The position numbers were made by a program, and so were the translations under genes. From Lactobacillus sp. ESL0684 (GTDB taxonomy: Bacteria > Bacillota > Bacilli > Lactobacillales > Lactobacillaceae), in contig NZ_CP113941.1 of the NCBI RefSeq assembly GCF_029392675.1, positions 1,345,001 to 1,409,000 on the forward strand: a stretch of DNA of 64,000 nt, in the 5' to 3' direction. This document shows positions 54,211 through 64,000 of the stretch, one piece after another; the stretch's first letter is position 1, and each line of letters opens with the position of its first letter. The notes beneath the pieces are model-generated. The model was not told the DNA's origin. It worked only from the letters and a program-made list of their open reading frames with translations, and searched no databases.

Positions 54211-54934
54211 ATTGATTCAAGTTAACAAAAGTATTAAATCGCATGTACTGATAGTGAATTCGCATTGTTGAAAATTCAAATGGTGTGCCGTCATCTAAAA
54301 AAAAGATTCCCGCCATTACACCAACTGGTTCTGTAGTCTGCAATTTAAGCAGCTTTTGATCTTCTATACTTGAAGGTTCAACTGTAATATTCAAAAAAGC
54401 TTTGGTAACTACTTTATTTTGAGTATCTTCTAAATAATTGAACAACGAACTTTTTAAGTGCTCTGCTTTTAACTCAGGTACAATCTTAATTGGTACATAC
54501 CCAGTTTCCAGCAAAAATGGTTGCTGATCAATTAATCGTAACCGATGAAATTCATAAACAAACTCATTTTTATTTAAAAACAGGTCTTGAGCAATTTCAG
54601 CTGTCGCCTCAACTACATGAAAATCGAGCAATTTAATCCCCAATTTCTTACCCGGAACCTTCAAACTATCGGTTAGTCCCAGATTAGATCCTTCATAACG
54701 AAACAACGATTGATTTTTTAAATATAATGGATTAATGAAAGTGCCACTTCCCCGCTTTTTGAAAACTATTCCCTGCTGTGACAATAATTCCATCGCCCGC
54801 TTCATTGACGAACGACTAACATGATAGTATTCTGCCAAACTTCGTTCATCTGGCAAACGCATTCCTTCATATTTGTTATCCAAAATATTTTGTTTAATAT
54901 CGTGCATTACCGTACGATAAACAAAGTCTGCCAT
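54209..54934 (-). CDS. GntR/HutC-family transcriptional regulator
   Basis: 241 residues: winged helix at the N-terminus (LPDERSLAEYYHVSRSSMKRAMELL) and a UTRA domain (about 85-230). It lies 11 bases after the nucleoside hydrolase gene and is cotranscribed with it, so it probably senses a nucleoside-derived sugar phosphate and controls its own operon. The stop overlaps the shared terminator. A TAAGA-TCTTA inverted repeat at 55892-55914, in the promoter region of the nucleoside hydrolase gene, is a possible target. Confidence 0.86.
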   Translation of the reverse strand: MADFVYRTVMHDIKQNILDNKYEGMRLPDERSLAEYYHVSRSSMKRAMELLSQQGIVFKKRGSGTFINPLYLKNQSLFRYEGSNLGLTDSLKVPGKKLGIKLLDFHVVEATAEIAQDLFLNKNEFVYEFHRLRLIDQQPFLLETGYVPIKIVPELKAEHLKSSLFNYLEDTQNKVVTKAFLNITVEPSSIEDQKLLKLQTTEPVGVMAGIFFLDDGTPFEFSTMRIHYQYMRFNTFVNLNQ

Positions 54935-54945
54935 TTGTTCCCTCG

Positions 54946-55866
54946 CTAATTCGCTCTACTGATCGCTTTAACAAACCAATCCGTAAACACGGCTTGATCA
55001 ACCTTGACTCCAACTAATACATTATTAGGCTTACCAAAGAAGCTATCAAAATCAATGATTGATGCACCATAGGCCTTAGAGTTCCCCGTATCAACTTCAA
55101 GAAACGCTGGCTTAAATTCATACATTGCTGGATTAAGCAGCATTCCAGCCGCTAAAGCGTCATAAATTTCGCGGCCATCACTATCAGTTTCATCATGCAA
55201 GTTAGTCAAGATATGGTAAAGCATTTGCCCAGTCTTACCAAACTTGGCGATTTTTTGGAGTGTAGCTTGCGTGATAAACGCTTGATGTCCTAATTCAAGT
55301 GGTGCCAGTAAAATCTTGATACCACTACTAAAAACTATCTGGGCAGCTTCGGGATCACCAGCAACATTATATTCACTGTATGGCCCCCAGTTGCCACGAC
55401 CAATTGCACCGCCCATGATTACTAATTGCTCAATCTTAGCTAAATCACCAGGATATTGTTTAAAATACAGCGCAAAATCAGTTGCTGGACCAATTTGCAT
55501 TAAAGTTACTTTTTCTGAGCTACTTGCTACGACTTCATGAATTGCGTTAGCGGCAATTCCAGATTTTAACAAAGTCTGATCAGGATCTGGAAAATCAAAA
55601 CCTGCCATTCCCGACTCACCATGAACACTTGAAGCATCAATTTGCTGTCTTAATAAGGGACTTTGCGCTCCAGCAACAACTGGTACCTTAGTCTGCAAAA
55701 AAGTTTCTAATTTTAATGTATTCGCCAAAGTTTTATCTAAGCCTACATTGCCCCAGGTCGCAGCAAGCAATTTAACATCCAATTGTGCTGAAAATAAGGC
55801 AATCGTGATTGCAACTGCGTCGTCAATTCCCGGATCGGTACTAATGATCAATGGTTTTTTCGTCAT
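54946..55866 (-). CDS. Nucleoside hydrolase (inosine/uridine-preferring family)
   Basis: 306 residues. The calcium-binding DPGIDDAVAI motif stands at the N-terminus (STDPGIDDA, about residues 10-18), followed by VVAGAQSPL and the EYNVAGDPEAAQIV block, the pattern of IunH/RihC-type enzymes. It cleaves the N-glycosidic bond of ribonucleosides into ribose and base. It is the first gene of an operon with a GntR regulator; rpiA, which handles ribose 5-phosphate, lies 111 bases upstream on the same strand. Base preference is not predictable. Confidence 0.9.
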   Translation of the reverse strand: MTKKPLIISTDPGIDDAVAITIALFSAQLDVKLLAATWGNVGLDKTLANTLKLETFLQTKVPVVAGAQSPLLRQQIDASSVHGESGMAGFDFPDPDQTLLKSGIAANAIHEVVASSSEKVTLMQIGPATDFALYFKQYPGDLAKIEQLVIMGGAIGRGNWGPYSEYNVAGDPEAAQIVFSSGIKILLAPLELGHQAFITQATLQKIAKFGKTGQMLYHILTNLHDETDSDGREIYDALAAGMLLNPAMYEFKPAFLEVDTGNSKAYGASIIDFDSFFGKPNNVLVGVKVDQAVFTDWFVKAISRAN

Positions 55867-55977
55867 GTATTTTCCTCTTTTAATTATTTGCTAAGACCAT
55901 CATACCAAATCTTAACAGTTGTTGCTTGTTAATAATTATAAATTAAGACCTGAAATTGCTATATACTCTGGTAAATT

Positions 55978-56673
55978 TTATGCTTTTTGGCGTTGCACAA
56001 TCGAGCCATCTGCTTTAGCAATAACTACTTCATCACACATATTCAAGAAAAGTCCATGCTCAACTACTCCAACAGTATGATCTAAGTAATCAGCTAATCC
56101 GTAGGGAACCGGAATCGGATCAACATTTAAATCAATAATATAATTGCCATAATGCGTTACAACGCGTTCGCCGTTTGCCATGCGCCATTGTGGGTTTAAT
56201 CCCTGCTTAGCAAAACGTTGAAAGTTCTGCTCACACGAAACAGGCAAAACTTCCACTGGTAAAGCGAAGCCACTTAGCTTCTGAACTAGCTTGGATTCAT
56301 CAACAATCCAAACTACTTTTTTGGCATTTACAGCAACATTTTTTTCAAGAGTGAGAGCGCCGCCGCCGCCTTTGATGCCGTTAAAATTATCGTCAACACG
56401 ATCAGCACCATCGATAATTAAATCAAGCTCATCAACTGCGGCAAGCTGGTCAACTTCAAAGCCCCAGCTCTCCAACTGCTTCTGACTTCTAGTAGAAGTA
56501 GTGACCACAGCCGATAAATTCAAATTACCTTGTTGCTTTCGTTTCCCAAGTTCATCAATCAAAAATGCTACTGTCGAACCAGTACCAATGCCTAGCTTCA
56601 TTTTTGATCTCACGAGATCTGCTGCTTTAACTGCGGCTTTTTGTTTGAGTTTATCTTGTTCTTGCTTGTCCAT
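55978..56673 (-). CDS. rpiA: Ribose-5-phosphate isomerase A
   Basis: 231 residues. RpiA motifs: MKLGIGTGSTVAFLIDELG (about 27-45), DELDLIIDGADRVD, GIKGGGGALTLEK and DESKLVQKL. It interconverts ribose 5-phosphate and ribulose 5-phosphate. Its position next to the nucleoside hydrolase suggests joint use of nucleoside ribose, which flows on to phosphoketolase (xpkA at 50689). Catalytic Asp and Lys residues are in place. The start ATG lies after a CAGAAAAATG context with a modest ribosome site. Confidence 0.95.
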   Translation of the reverse strand: MDKQEQDKLKQKAAVKAADLVRSKMKLGIGTGSTVAFLIDELGKRKQQGNLNLSAVVTTSTRSQKQLESWGFEVDQLAAVDELDLIIDGADRVDDNFNGIKGGGGALTLEKNVAVNAKKVVWIVDESKLVQKLSGFALPVEVLPVSCEQNFQRFAKQGLNPQWRMANGERVVTHYGNYIIDLNVDPIPVPYGLADYLDHTVGVVEHGLFLNMCDEVVIAKADGSIVQRQKA

Positions 56674-56737
56674 TTTTCTGCTTTCTAAATAATTAATAAA
56701 TTAGTTCTATTATAGCAAATCTAACCTACGGCTAGAC

Positions 56738-56766
56738 ATAAAAAAATCAGCTAATTAAAGCTGACC
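56738..56766 (-). terminator. Terminator of dps
   Basis: Minus-strand stem TCAGCT/AGCTGA with a six-base loop, followed by a T run, about 20 bases past the dps stop. Confidence 0.75.
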
Positions 56767-56783
56767 TTTTTATTATTTTTATT

Positions 56784-57251
56784 TTACTTATCAATATTAG
56801 GGGCTTGATTAATTTCAGCCGACATCATCCAAATTCGTTTTTCAACTTCAGTGTGACAAGTCGTGAACATGTCATTAGTTGAGTAGTCGCCTTCCTCATC
56901 GCTAACTTCCAAGCCCTCTTGGTAATCTTGCTCTAATTGACGATAACCAGCAATTATCTTAGCATAGCGTTCATCAATCGTTTCGTTCCAATTAGGCTCT
57001 TCATCCTTGATCTTCGTCTTTTTAGCAATATCACTTAAAGTTGAAACTGGATCACCATCAAGAGTGATCAATCGTTCAGCTACCAAATCTTGTTGATTGG
57101 CTAGTTCATCCATTACCTTATCAAGATATGGATGCAATTTCAAAAAGCGTTCACCACGCATATACCAATGATGTTGGTGAACCACCATATGCATTTGGGT
57201 TAAGTCAGCAACCAATTGATTTAAAACTTCTTTTGTCTTAGGATACTTCAT
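56784..57251 (-). CDS. dps: Dps-family ferritin-like DNA/iron-binding protein
   Basis: 155 residues forming the four-helix bundle of Dps. The ferroxidase ligands are recognisable as HQHHWYMRG (about residues 26-34) and LDKVMDELANQQDLVAERLITLDG in two parts (Asp and Glu), the subunit-interface iron site. It stores iron and protects DNA from peroxide. Single gene with its own terminator. ATG preceded by AGGAGG. Confidence 0.93.
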   Translation of the reverse strand: MKYPKTKEVLNQLVADLTQMHMVVHQHHWYMRGERFLKLHPYLDKVMDELANQQDLVAERLITLDGDPVSTLSDIAKKTKIKDEEPNWNETIDERYAKIIAGYRQLEQDYQEGLEVSDEEGDYSTNDMFTTCHTEVEKRIWMMSAEINQAPNIDK

Positions 57252-57352
57252 TGAAAATTCCTCCTATTCCAACAGTTCTGTTTACATTTTTATACTAACA
57301 GAATGAGACAGATTTTTCTAAGAAGTTGTTTATGAAAAAGTAAAAAACTCTA

Positions 57353-58213
57353 TCACGCATTATTATTTCCAGCTAAAAAATTATAAGCCGCACCATATAA
57401 ATTTGCTGCATTGTGTTGTTGACAATTCTTAATCGCTGGCATAATTTCATTTAGTTGAAACCTGCTTAGTCTTGCTTTAACCCGCTTGCTAACTTCAATA
57501 GCAAGATCAGCTCTAGCAGAAACACCGCCACCTAAGATAAAAGCATCAAAATCAAATGCAACCTGCAAATTAGTAATTGCCTCAGCTAAAACATCATAAA
57601 CATGATTAATCAACTTTTGCGCAGTTTTATCACCCTGATTAGCTAATGAAAAAAGCATTTTACCATCAATTTGTTTACCGGTTTCTGCTTGGTAAGACTT
57701 AGTCGCATTAACTACGGTGCCATCTTGAGCAAATAGTTTCCCAGAAGCCGTGGTCATAAACCCAAATTCGCCACCAGTCAAATGCTTACCGCGATATAAT
57801 TTACCATCAAAAAAGACAGCACCACCAATTCCTGTGCCAATCACAATAAAGGCCACATTTTTAAATGCCTTGCCACTGCCAACTTTCATTTCACCAATTC
57901 CAGCACAATTAGCATCATTTTCAATAGCTACTGGTAAGCCAAACTCAGCTTTTATTTCGGCAAAAATTGGCCGCTTATGCAAATATGGTACGGCACTGAA
58001 GCCTTTAATTTCTCCTTTCTCGCGATCGACATCCCCGGGTGCACTAAGAGCTATTCCTTGAATATCATTGCCATCGATAAAACGATGCATTTGCTCAAAT
58101 AAATCACCAAGTGTTTTCGGCGTCTGGAAACTACTTAGATTAGTTAACTTACCATCGACAAACGTCCCAGTTTTTACTGTAGTACCACCGATATCAAAAA
58201 CTGCTAATTTCAA
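57353..58213 (-). CDS. ROK-family sugar kinase (probable beta-glucoside/glucose kinase)
   Basis: 286 residues: ATP-binding DIGGTTVKTG at residues 7-16, ENDANCAG with catalytic Asp, and GTGIGGAVFFDG and TGGEFGFM. It lacks the CxCGxxGC zinc site of repressor-type and glucokinase ROK proteins, as in BglK-type kinases. It lies at the end of the beta-glucoside PTS locus but behind a terminator, so it may have its own promoter. Substrate is likely glucose or a beta-glucoside. Confidence 0.86.
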   Translation of the reverse strand: MKLAVFDIGGTTVKTGTFVDGKLTNLSSFQTPKTLGDLFEQMHRFIDGNDIQGIALSAPGDVDREKGEIKGFSAVPYLHKRPIFAEIKAEFGLPVAIENDANCAGIGEMKVGSGKAFKNVAFIVIGTGIGGAVFFDGKLYRGKHLTGGEFGFMTTASGKLFAQDGTVVNATKSYQAETGKQIDGKMLFSLANQGDKTAQKLINHVYDVLAEAITNLQVAFDFDAFILGGGVSARADLAIEVSKRVKARLSRFQLNEIMPAIKNCQQHNAANLYGAAYNFLAGNNNA

Positions 58214-58256
58214 CTTTATCCCCTACAATCATAATATAAATTAATTTACTTAGTAT

Positions 58257-58297
58257 AACAAAAATAAGACCCGATTTTTAGTAGCAAATCAGGTCTT
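58257..58297 (-). terminator. Terminator of the cellobiose PTS operon
   Basis: Minus-strand stem AAGACCTGATTT/AAATCGGGTCTT (one wobble, eight-base loop) followed by ATTTTTG, just after the stop of the second IIC gene. Confidence 0.82.
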
Positions 58298-58309
58298 ACT
58301 CAAGAATAA

Positions 58310-59590
58310 TTATTTTTCTAGCTTCAGCTTATCTCGATCAATGCTCTTGAAGAAACCAAAGTAAATTAAAGTATCCATTATCAAGCTGAATAACTGCATT
58401 AACCCACCCGAAAGGTGACCAGTAGCTAGTATCCCAGACAAGATCGGTGGTGTAGTCCAAGGTGGATAAATTCCAATTGTTTTAGCTACTAAACCAGTCT
58501 TCATTGCAAAATAAGTCACAATAATATTAGCCATTGGAGCAAAAATAAAAGGTAAAATGATTTTATAATTTAACACGATTGGCAAACCAAAAACTACTGG
58601 CTCGTTAATATTGAAAATCGAAGGTCCAATTGCCAGCTTTCCTAAAGCTTTCAGTTCCTTACTCTTAGCAAAAAATGCCATCAAAATCACCAAGCCTAAG
58701 GTAGCACCACATCCACCAATTCTAACAAATTCATCAAAGAAAGTTTTAGTTACAATGTTAGGAATTGGCTTACCGGCTTTCAATGCAGTCGCATTTGAGG
58801 CTAGTGCAGCATACAAAACCGGATCGATAATTCCCGAAATTGCATTGGCACCATGAATCCCAAAAATCCATAAAATACAGATAACTAGTTCAATTACAAT
58901 TGCTCCACCTAAAGTATTGCCAACTTTACTCATTGGCTCCTGTAAAAAGAAAGTAACCACATTGGGAATACTCTTCATTGGTGTTGCTTCAACGCCAATC
59001 CGAATTAACCAAACCACAAATAACGAGATACCACCTGGAAATAGTGCTGCAAAAGAATTACTTACAGCTGGTGGAACACTATCTGGCATTTTAAAAATTA
59101 AATTTTTATGTACTAACCAAACATATAAATCCGTTACAAATAGTCCCACTAGCAAAGCTACAAACAAACCAGATGAATCAAAGTCTTTCAACGGAATCAG
59201 CAAACTACCATCTTTGGCTGTTTGCATCGGGATTGTTAAGATAAATGCTGCAATTGCGACAATCATCGCAGAAAAGGCATCAACTTTATAACTCTTAGCC
59301 AAGCTATATGATATACCTGCTACTGCCACTAACCCCATAATATGAAAAGATGCATTTGTGACATACTGGACTACATTTGCCCAATTAGGTCCAAAGATAT
59401 TGGCCATAAACTTAAGATATCCTGGCCAAGGAAACTGACCAATAATCATAAAGACTGACCCAATAATGATCATTGGAACAGCAGCTGTCATCCCATCACG
59501 CAAAGCCACCATGTGTCGTGCACCTGATATTTTGGCAAAAAAGGGAATTAACTTTTGATTTAAAAAGTCAGATTTTTTATTACTAACCAT
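58310..59590 (-). CDS. PTS cellobiose-family IIC component (copy 2)
   Basis: 426 residues, ten membrane segments, with the CelB/LacE conserved blocks GIHGANAISGIIDPV and FNINEPVVFGLPIVLN. These proteins form the channel for beta-glucosides or diacetylchitobiose. It is 50 bases after a second IIC gene in the same operon. The two copies share only the family core, so they probably serve different sugars with a common IIA and IIB. Confidence 0.92.
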   Translation of the reverse strand: MVSNKKSDFLNQKLIPFFAKISGARHMVALRDGMTAAVPMIIIGSVFMIIGQFPWPGYLKFMANIFGPNWANVVQYVTNASFHIMGLVAVAGISYSLAKSYKVDAFSAMIVAIAAFILTIPMQTAKDGSLLIPLKDFDSSGLFVALLVGLFVTDLYVWLVHKNLIFKMPDSVPPAVSNSFAALFPGGISLFVVWLIRIGVEATPMKSIPNVVTFFLQEPMSKVGNTLGGAIVIELVICILWIFGIHGANAISGIIDPVLYAALASNATALKAGKPIPNIVTKTFFDEFVRIGGCGATLGLVILMAFFAKSKELKALGKLAIGPSIFNINEPVVFGLPIVLNYKIILPFIFAPMANIIVTYFAMKTGLVAKTIGIYPPWTTPPILSGILATGHLSGGLMQLFSLIMDTLIYFGFFKSIDRDKLKLEK

Positions 59591-59640
59591 TCTGGTATCC
59601 TTCTATAATCCTAAAATATTTTTCAATATATTGTTAATAA

Positions 59641-60999
59641 TTAATTTTTAGGTGCAACAGTAGCTTCCTTTTCTTCCTTTAGTAACTTATTATCATAATG
59701 CTTAATAAATGGATACCAAACCAAAAATGCTACCAAAGCTGATACTATTGCAAGAACTGCACCTTTCCAACTAACTGTTGCAAGGTATCCACCTAGTCCA
59801 ACTGGTGTTGGCCATGGTTGTTGAACTCTGATTTTAGGGACTAAACCCGTTGCAAAGCCTGCATAAGTTACTATTCCTGAGGCTAGTGGCGCACAAATGA
59901 ATGGAATCATTAATTGAATATTATAAACAATTGGCAATCCAAATAAGATTGGTTCATTAATATTAAAGATTGCCGGAACAATTTCAACTTTTCCCATTTC
60001 CTTTAGTTGTGACGATTTGGCTCGTGATACTAGCCAAATCGCCAACCCCAGTGTGGCACCAGAACCTCCAAGAGTAATAAAACCATTTAAAAATTCTCCT
60101 GCAAAAACATGTGAACTGCCTTGAACATTCGCAGCCATATTGGCTAACGCAATTGGTGTGTAAAAAGAGCTAATAATTGTCGCACCATGAATCCCAAACC
60201 ACCATAAAAAGTGAATTAAAAAGATAATTATTAAGAAACCCCACCAAGTATCCGCAATCTTACTAATGAATGAAAATGGTACAAATAACACTTTAAATAA
60301 ATCGGTACCTAGCAAAACCAATGCTAAGTTTATCACTGTAATTAATGCTGCGATACAGAATGCTGGTATTATTGCACTAAACGAATTGGCCACTCCTGTA
60401 GGGACTGCTGCTGGCATTTTAATTTGCCAATTATGCTTTACCGTATAGCGATATACCTGCACTGTCAGCCAAGCGATGACCAATCCAATAAAAATTCCAA
60501 CGGCCCCAATTCGATAAATACCTCCAGTTGAAGCTTCATATCCGCCCGCAACCATCTTAGTTTTGGTAACCAGTTGTACAAATTGAATTGAACCATTTTT
60601 CCAAACTAATTCAGGTACTGTAATAAAAAATCCCATCAAGAACATCATTAATCCATTCATTGGAACTAAGTTAATATGTTCTTCATCGCGATAAATTTTA
60701 GTATATGAATAAGCAAATGTTCCAGAAAATACTAATGCCAAAATTCCCATTGTTGCGTTATAAACTGCTTGAAAGATATTGGAAAAACGTCCTATCGTGC
60801 TAGCATACAGTTCAGCAAAACCCGGAACTGGAAAAGCCTGAGGAAGTACTGTCAAAATCAAGAAGATTGCACCAACAATTGAAAACGAGATAACACTATA
60901 CCCTGCATCCATAATTGCTCTAACAAAGCGTGATCCGGCAAACTTTCCAATTACAGCAGCCATTTTATCCTTAAATGACTGATTTGTAGTATTTGTCAT
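59641..60999 (-). CDS. PTS cellobiose-family IIC component (copy 1)
   Basis: 452 residues, ten membrane segments; conserved IHGATIISSFYTPI and FNINEPILFGLPIVYN. It is longer than copy 2 at both ends and has a Glu/Lys-rich C-terminal tail (LLKEEKEATV). It lies 22 bases after the small membrane protein gene and upstream of copy 2. Confidence 0.92.
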   Translation of the reverse strand: MTNTTNQSFKDKMAAVIGKFAGSRFVRAIMDAGYSVISFSIVGAIFLILTVLPQAFPVPGFAELYASTIGRFSNIFQAVYNATMGILALVFSGTFAYSYTKIYRDEEHINLVPMNGLMMFLMGFFITVPELVWKNGSIQFVQLVTKTKMVAGGYEASTGGIYRIGAVGIFIGLVIAWLTVQVYRYTVKHNWQIKMPAAVPTGVANSFSAIIPAFCIAALITVINLALVLLGTDLFKVLFVPFSFISKIADTWWGFLIIIFLIHFLWWFGIHGATIISSFYTPIALANMAANVQGSSHVFAGEFLNGFITLGGSGATLGLAIWLVSRAKSSQLKEMGKVEIVPAIFNINEPILFGLPIVYNIQLMIPFICAPLASGIVTYAGFATGLVPKIRVQQPWPTPVGLGGYLATVSWKGAVLAIVSALVAFLVWYPFIKHYDNKLLKEEKEATVAPKN

Positions 61000-61021
61000 G
61001 ATAAACCTCTCCTAAAATAAA

Positions 61022-61522
61022 TTAATGATTTTTCTTAAACGTCTCAATAACGCTAGCATAGCGATCTTGATTTTTTCTAATTTTGGCAATTCGCCATTCA
61101 CAAATTAGGCACAAAATTATTCCGGCTATTAAAATCAACGAAATGAATTGGGTAACTATTTTTTTAGATGAAAAAGGAAAAAATACTCGCCCAAACGGGA
61201 ATAAATTTAGTACTAATAAAATTAAATTTACACCCAATTGTAGCCAAAAATACTTCCTAGTCAGGGGAACATCTAGTTCTTGGTTATGCATTTTAGTTAA
61301 TTGCTCAATAGCTGCAACTGCTGAACAAAGAGTCATACACAATGCTGCAGCAATACCTAGCCAGTGTTTATATGGCAATGAAAAAGTCAGCCAAAAAATA
61401 TTTACAAATAAAAAGATAGTTACGATATATCGTGTCATTAAATAACGACTGAAATATAAATATTTTAAATTATCTTTTCGCTTGTTTTTTTGTTGAATAT
61501 CATACGCTTTATCTTTGGCCAT
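61022..61522 (-). CDS. Small multi-pass membrane protein of unknown function in the PTS operon
   Basis: 166 residues. Basic N-terminus (residues 1-24) then four hydrophobic segments (about 30-50, 54-74, 89-109, 118-141) and a basic end. I recognise no family. It is inserted between the IIB gene and the first IIC gene, and is in the same transcription unit, so a supporting role in the beta-glucoside PTS is likely. No cysteine or histidine PTS site is visible, so it is not a PTS phosphocarrier. Confidence 0.72.
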   Translation of the reverse strand: MAKDKAYDIQQKNKRKDNLKYLYFSRYLMTRYIVTIFLFVNIFWLTFSLPYKHWLGIAAALCMTLCSAVAAIEQLTKMHNQELDVPLTRKYFWLQLGVNLILLVLNLFPFGRVFFPFSSKKIVTQFISLILIAGIILCLICEWRIAKIRKNQDRYASVIETFKKNH

Positions 61523-61569
61523 TTATACAAAATCTTTCCTTAGATGTGTTTAACCATACTGAAAAATGT

Positions 61570-61905
61570 TTAACCGTTAATCAAATCTTCTGCTTGCTTT
61601 AAAACTTTTTCGCCATTCATCATTCCATAGGCTTGCATATCAATTACTCCTAGTGGTACATCTTTACCATCTCTGCCAGCCCCTTTAACCTTATCCTTAA
61701 AATCGGCTTCCATATATCTAACTTGTGGTCCAAGAAGTAAACAATCGATCGGCTCTTGCTCAAGATGCTGAGTAGCCTCTGAAGCGGGACAAGCAAAGAT
61801 CTTTACATCAAGCCCTTGATTCTTAGCTGCTTCTTGCATTTTTGTTACTAATAAAGAAGTACTCATTCCTGCTGCACAATTCAACATTATTGTTTGTTCT
61901 GCCAT
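61570..61905 (-). CDS. PTS cellobiose-family IIB component
   Basis: 111 residues. Opening MLNCAAGMSTSLLVTKM puts the phosphorylated Cys at residue 10; the sequence then follows the LacB-type IIB fold (IDCLLLGPQVRYME). It takes phosphate from IIA and gives it to the sugar bound by IIC. It is the first gene of the minus-strand operon and lies just downstream of a promoter with an overlapping cre site. Confidence 0.93.
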   Translation of the reverse strand: MAEQTIMLNCAAGMSTSLLVTKMQEAAKNQGLDVKIFACPASEATQHLEQEPIDCLLLGPQVRYMEADFKDKVKGAGRDGKDVPLGVIDMQAYGMMNGEKVLKQAEDLING

Positions 61906-61948
61906 AATTCAAAATCTCCTATACATTTTTAAAATTTCTATAGTTACT

Positions 61949-61976
61949 ATTATAAGCGCTTACAGAAAAATCGCAA
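61949..61976 (-). promoter_or_regulatory. Promoter of the IIB-IIC operon
   Basis: TTGCGA (61971-61976), a 16-base spacer and TATAAT (61949-61954). Confidence 0.7.
61951..61964 (-). promoter_or_regulatory. cre site overlapping the IIB operon -10 box
   Basis: TGTAAGCGCTTATA matches TGWAANCGNTNWCA at 13 of 14 positions and covers part of the -10 box, so CcpA binding should block transcription. Confidence 0.75.
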
Positions 61977-61999
61977 ACTTTTTTTATTTTATATTTAAC

Positions 62000-63520
<1,521 letters not shown>

Positions 63521-63522
<2 letters not shown>

Positions 63523-63559
63523 AAATAAGGTTTCCAATTAATGGAAACCTTATTTTTTT
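63521..63559. terminator. Bidirectional intrinsic terminator
   Basis: AAAAATAAGGTTTCCA/TGGAAACCTTATTTTT with a five-base loop between the convergent glucosidase and IIA genes. Confidence 0.88.
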
Positions 63560-63571
63560 AGTTTAATATTT

Positions 63572-63961
63572 TTACAAATTAGAATTATCATCTTTTAAAG
63601 CACGCGATTTATATAATTTTTCATATAAATCAACCATTTCACCAGCCAAATCTCTAAAAGTGATCGCATTCATCAAATGATCTTGTGAATGAACCACTAA
63701 CAGCGTAACATCCATATGATCACCTTGCGCCTCTTTAGTTAGCATATCAGTTTGAGAATTATGAGCATCTAGCAATGAAGCATCAGACTCCTTAAGCTTT
63801 GCTCTTGCTGCTTCTATATTACCCTTTTTTGCTTCCCTAATTGCCTCAAAGGCCAAGCTTTTGGCATTGCCACCATTAGCTATTAATCCCATAGCGGCCA
63901 TTAAGGTTGCCTGTTCTTTATCTTCTGATTTAGATACCTTATTTTCCTTTTCTTCAGTCAT
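63572..63961 (-). CDS. PTS cellobiose-family IIA component
   Basis: 129 residues, a LacF/CelC-type three-helix IIA. The phosphorylated His is in VVHSQDHLMNA (His at about residue 92 by the family pattern), and LIANGGNAKSLAFEAI begins the first helix. It has an N-terminal acidic/Lys extension of about 18 residues. It is convergent to the glucosidase gene and supplies phosphate to IIB (61570). ATG follows AAAGGAAAT. Confidence 0.91.
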   Translation of the reverse strand: MTEEKENKVSKSEDKEQATLMAAMGLIANGGNAKSLAFEAIREAKKGNIEAARAKLKESDASLLDAHNSQTDMLTKEAQGDHMDVTLLVVHSQDHLMNAITFRDLAGEMVDLYEKLYKSRALKDDNSNL

Positions 63962-64000
63962 ATTTATTTCCTTTAGTCATTACTACTACAATTATATTTT

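Overview
The window reads as chromosomal DNA of a low-GC lactic acid bacterium, most likely Lactobacillus sensu stricto (acidophilus/delbrueckii group). The reasons are the pcrA-ligA-camS-gatCAB-dagK gene order, a phosphoketolase, a secreted glucosaminidase ending in an S-layer-type SLAP cell-wall domain, many PTS and peptide uptake systems, and a class II bacteriocin-type exporter with double-glycine peptides. I cannot name the species from sequence alone. No insertion sequence, prophage, CRISPR array or rRNA is visible. No stretch longer than about 300 bases lacks a gene.

Layout. 1-3307: a mannose-family PTS operon (phosphatase-IIA-IIB-IIC-IID, minus strand) with a divergent RpiR regulator; two of its five genes carry an in-frame stop. 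4369-5076: a Bax-inhibitor-1-like membrane protein. 5124-14701: housekeeping operon pcrA-ligA-camS-gatC-gatA-gatB-dagK. 14781-17212: a wall glucosaminidase, tRNA-Leu(UAA) and an orphan CPBP membrane protease. 17264-22881: an ABC multidrug exporter, then a four-gene surface-glycan operon that ends in sprT. 23064-31231: a seven-gene operon frlB-frlD-oppA-B-C-D-F with a convergent GntR regulator; it probably takes up and breaks down fructosylated (Amadori) peptides or amino acids. 31389-34251: polar amino acid ABC transporter. 34434-36499: MFS exporter and a free-methionine sulfoxide reductase. 36515-41928: a cre-controlled operon (serine hydrolase, esterase, MurP-like PTS, SLAP glucosaminidase) that looks like cell-wall fragment scavenging. 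42003-47773: a bacteriocin-like locus with a C39 exporter, an HlyD accessory protein, four double-glycine peptides (three too short for routine ORF calling), a CPBP protease and a partial duplicate of it. 47824-50661: a P-type cation ATPase behind a yybP-ykoY (Mn2+) riboswitch. 50689-54119: phosphoketolase and a divergent DeoR regulator. 54209-56673: GntR regulator, nucleoside hydrolase, ribose-5-phosphate isomerase. 56784-57251: Dps. 57353-63961: beta-glucoside (cellobiose) PTS locus with two IIC proteins, IIB, IIA, a ROK kinase, a GH1 6-phospho-beta-glucosidase and two cre sites.

How the genes work together. Much of the window is nutrient capture tied to the pentose phosphate/phosphoketolase route: nucleoside ribose (nucleoside hydrolase, RpiA) and hexose phosphates from beta-glucosides and Amadori compounds can all feed it. 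The most novel-looking element is the double-glycine peptide locus: its peptides match no family I recognise, it has its own exporter and a CPBP protein, and a peptide-CPBP module appears to have been duplicated in tandem.
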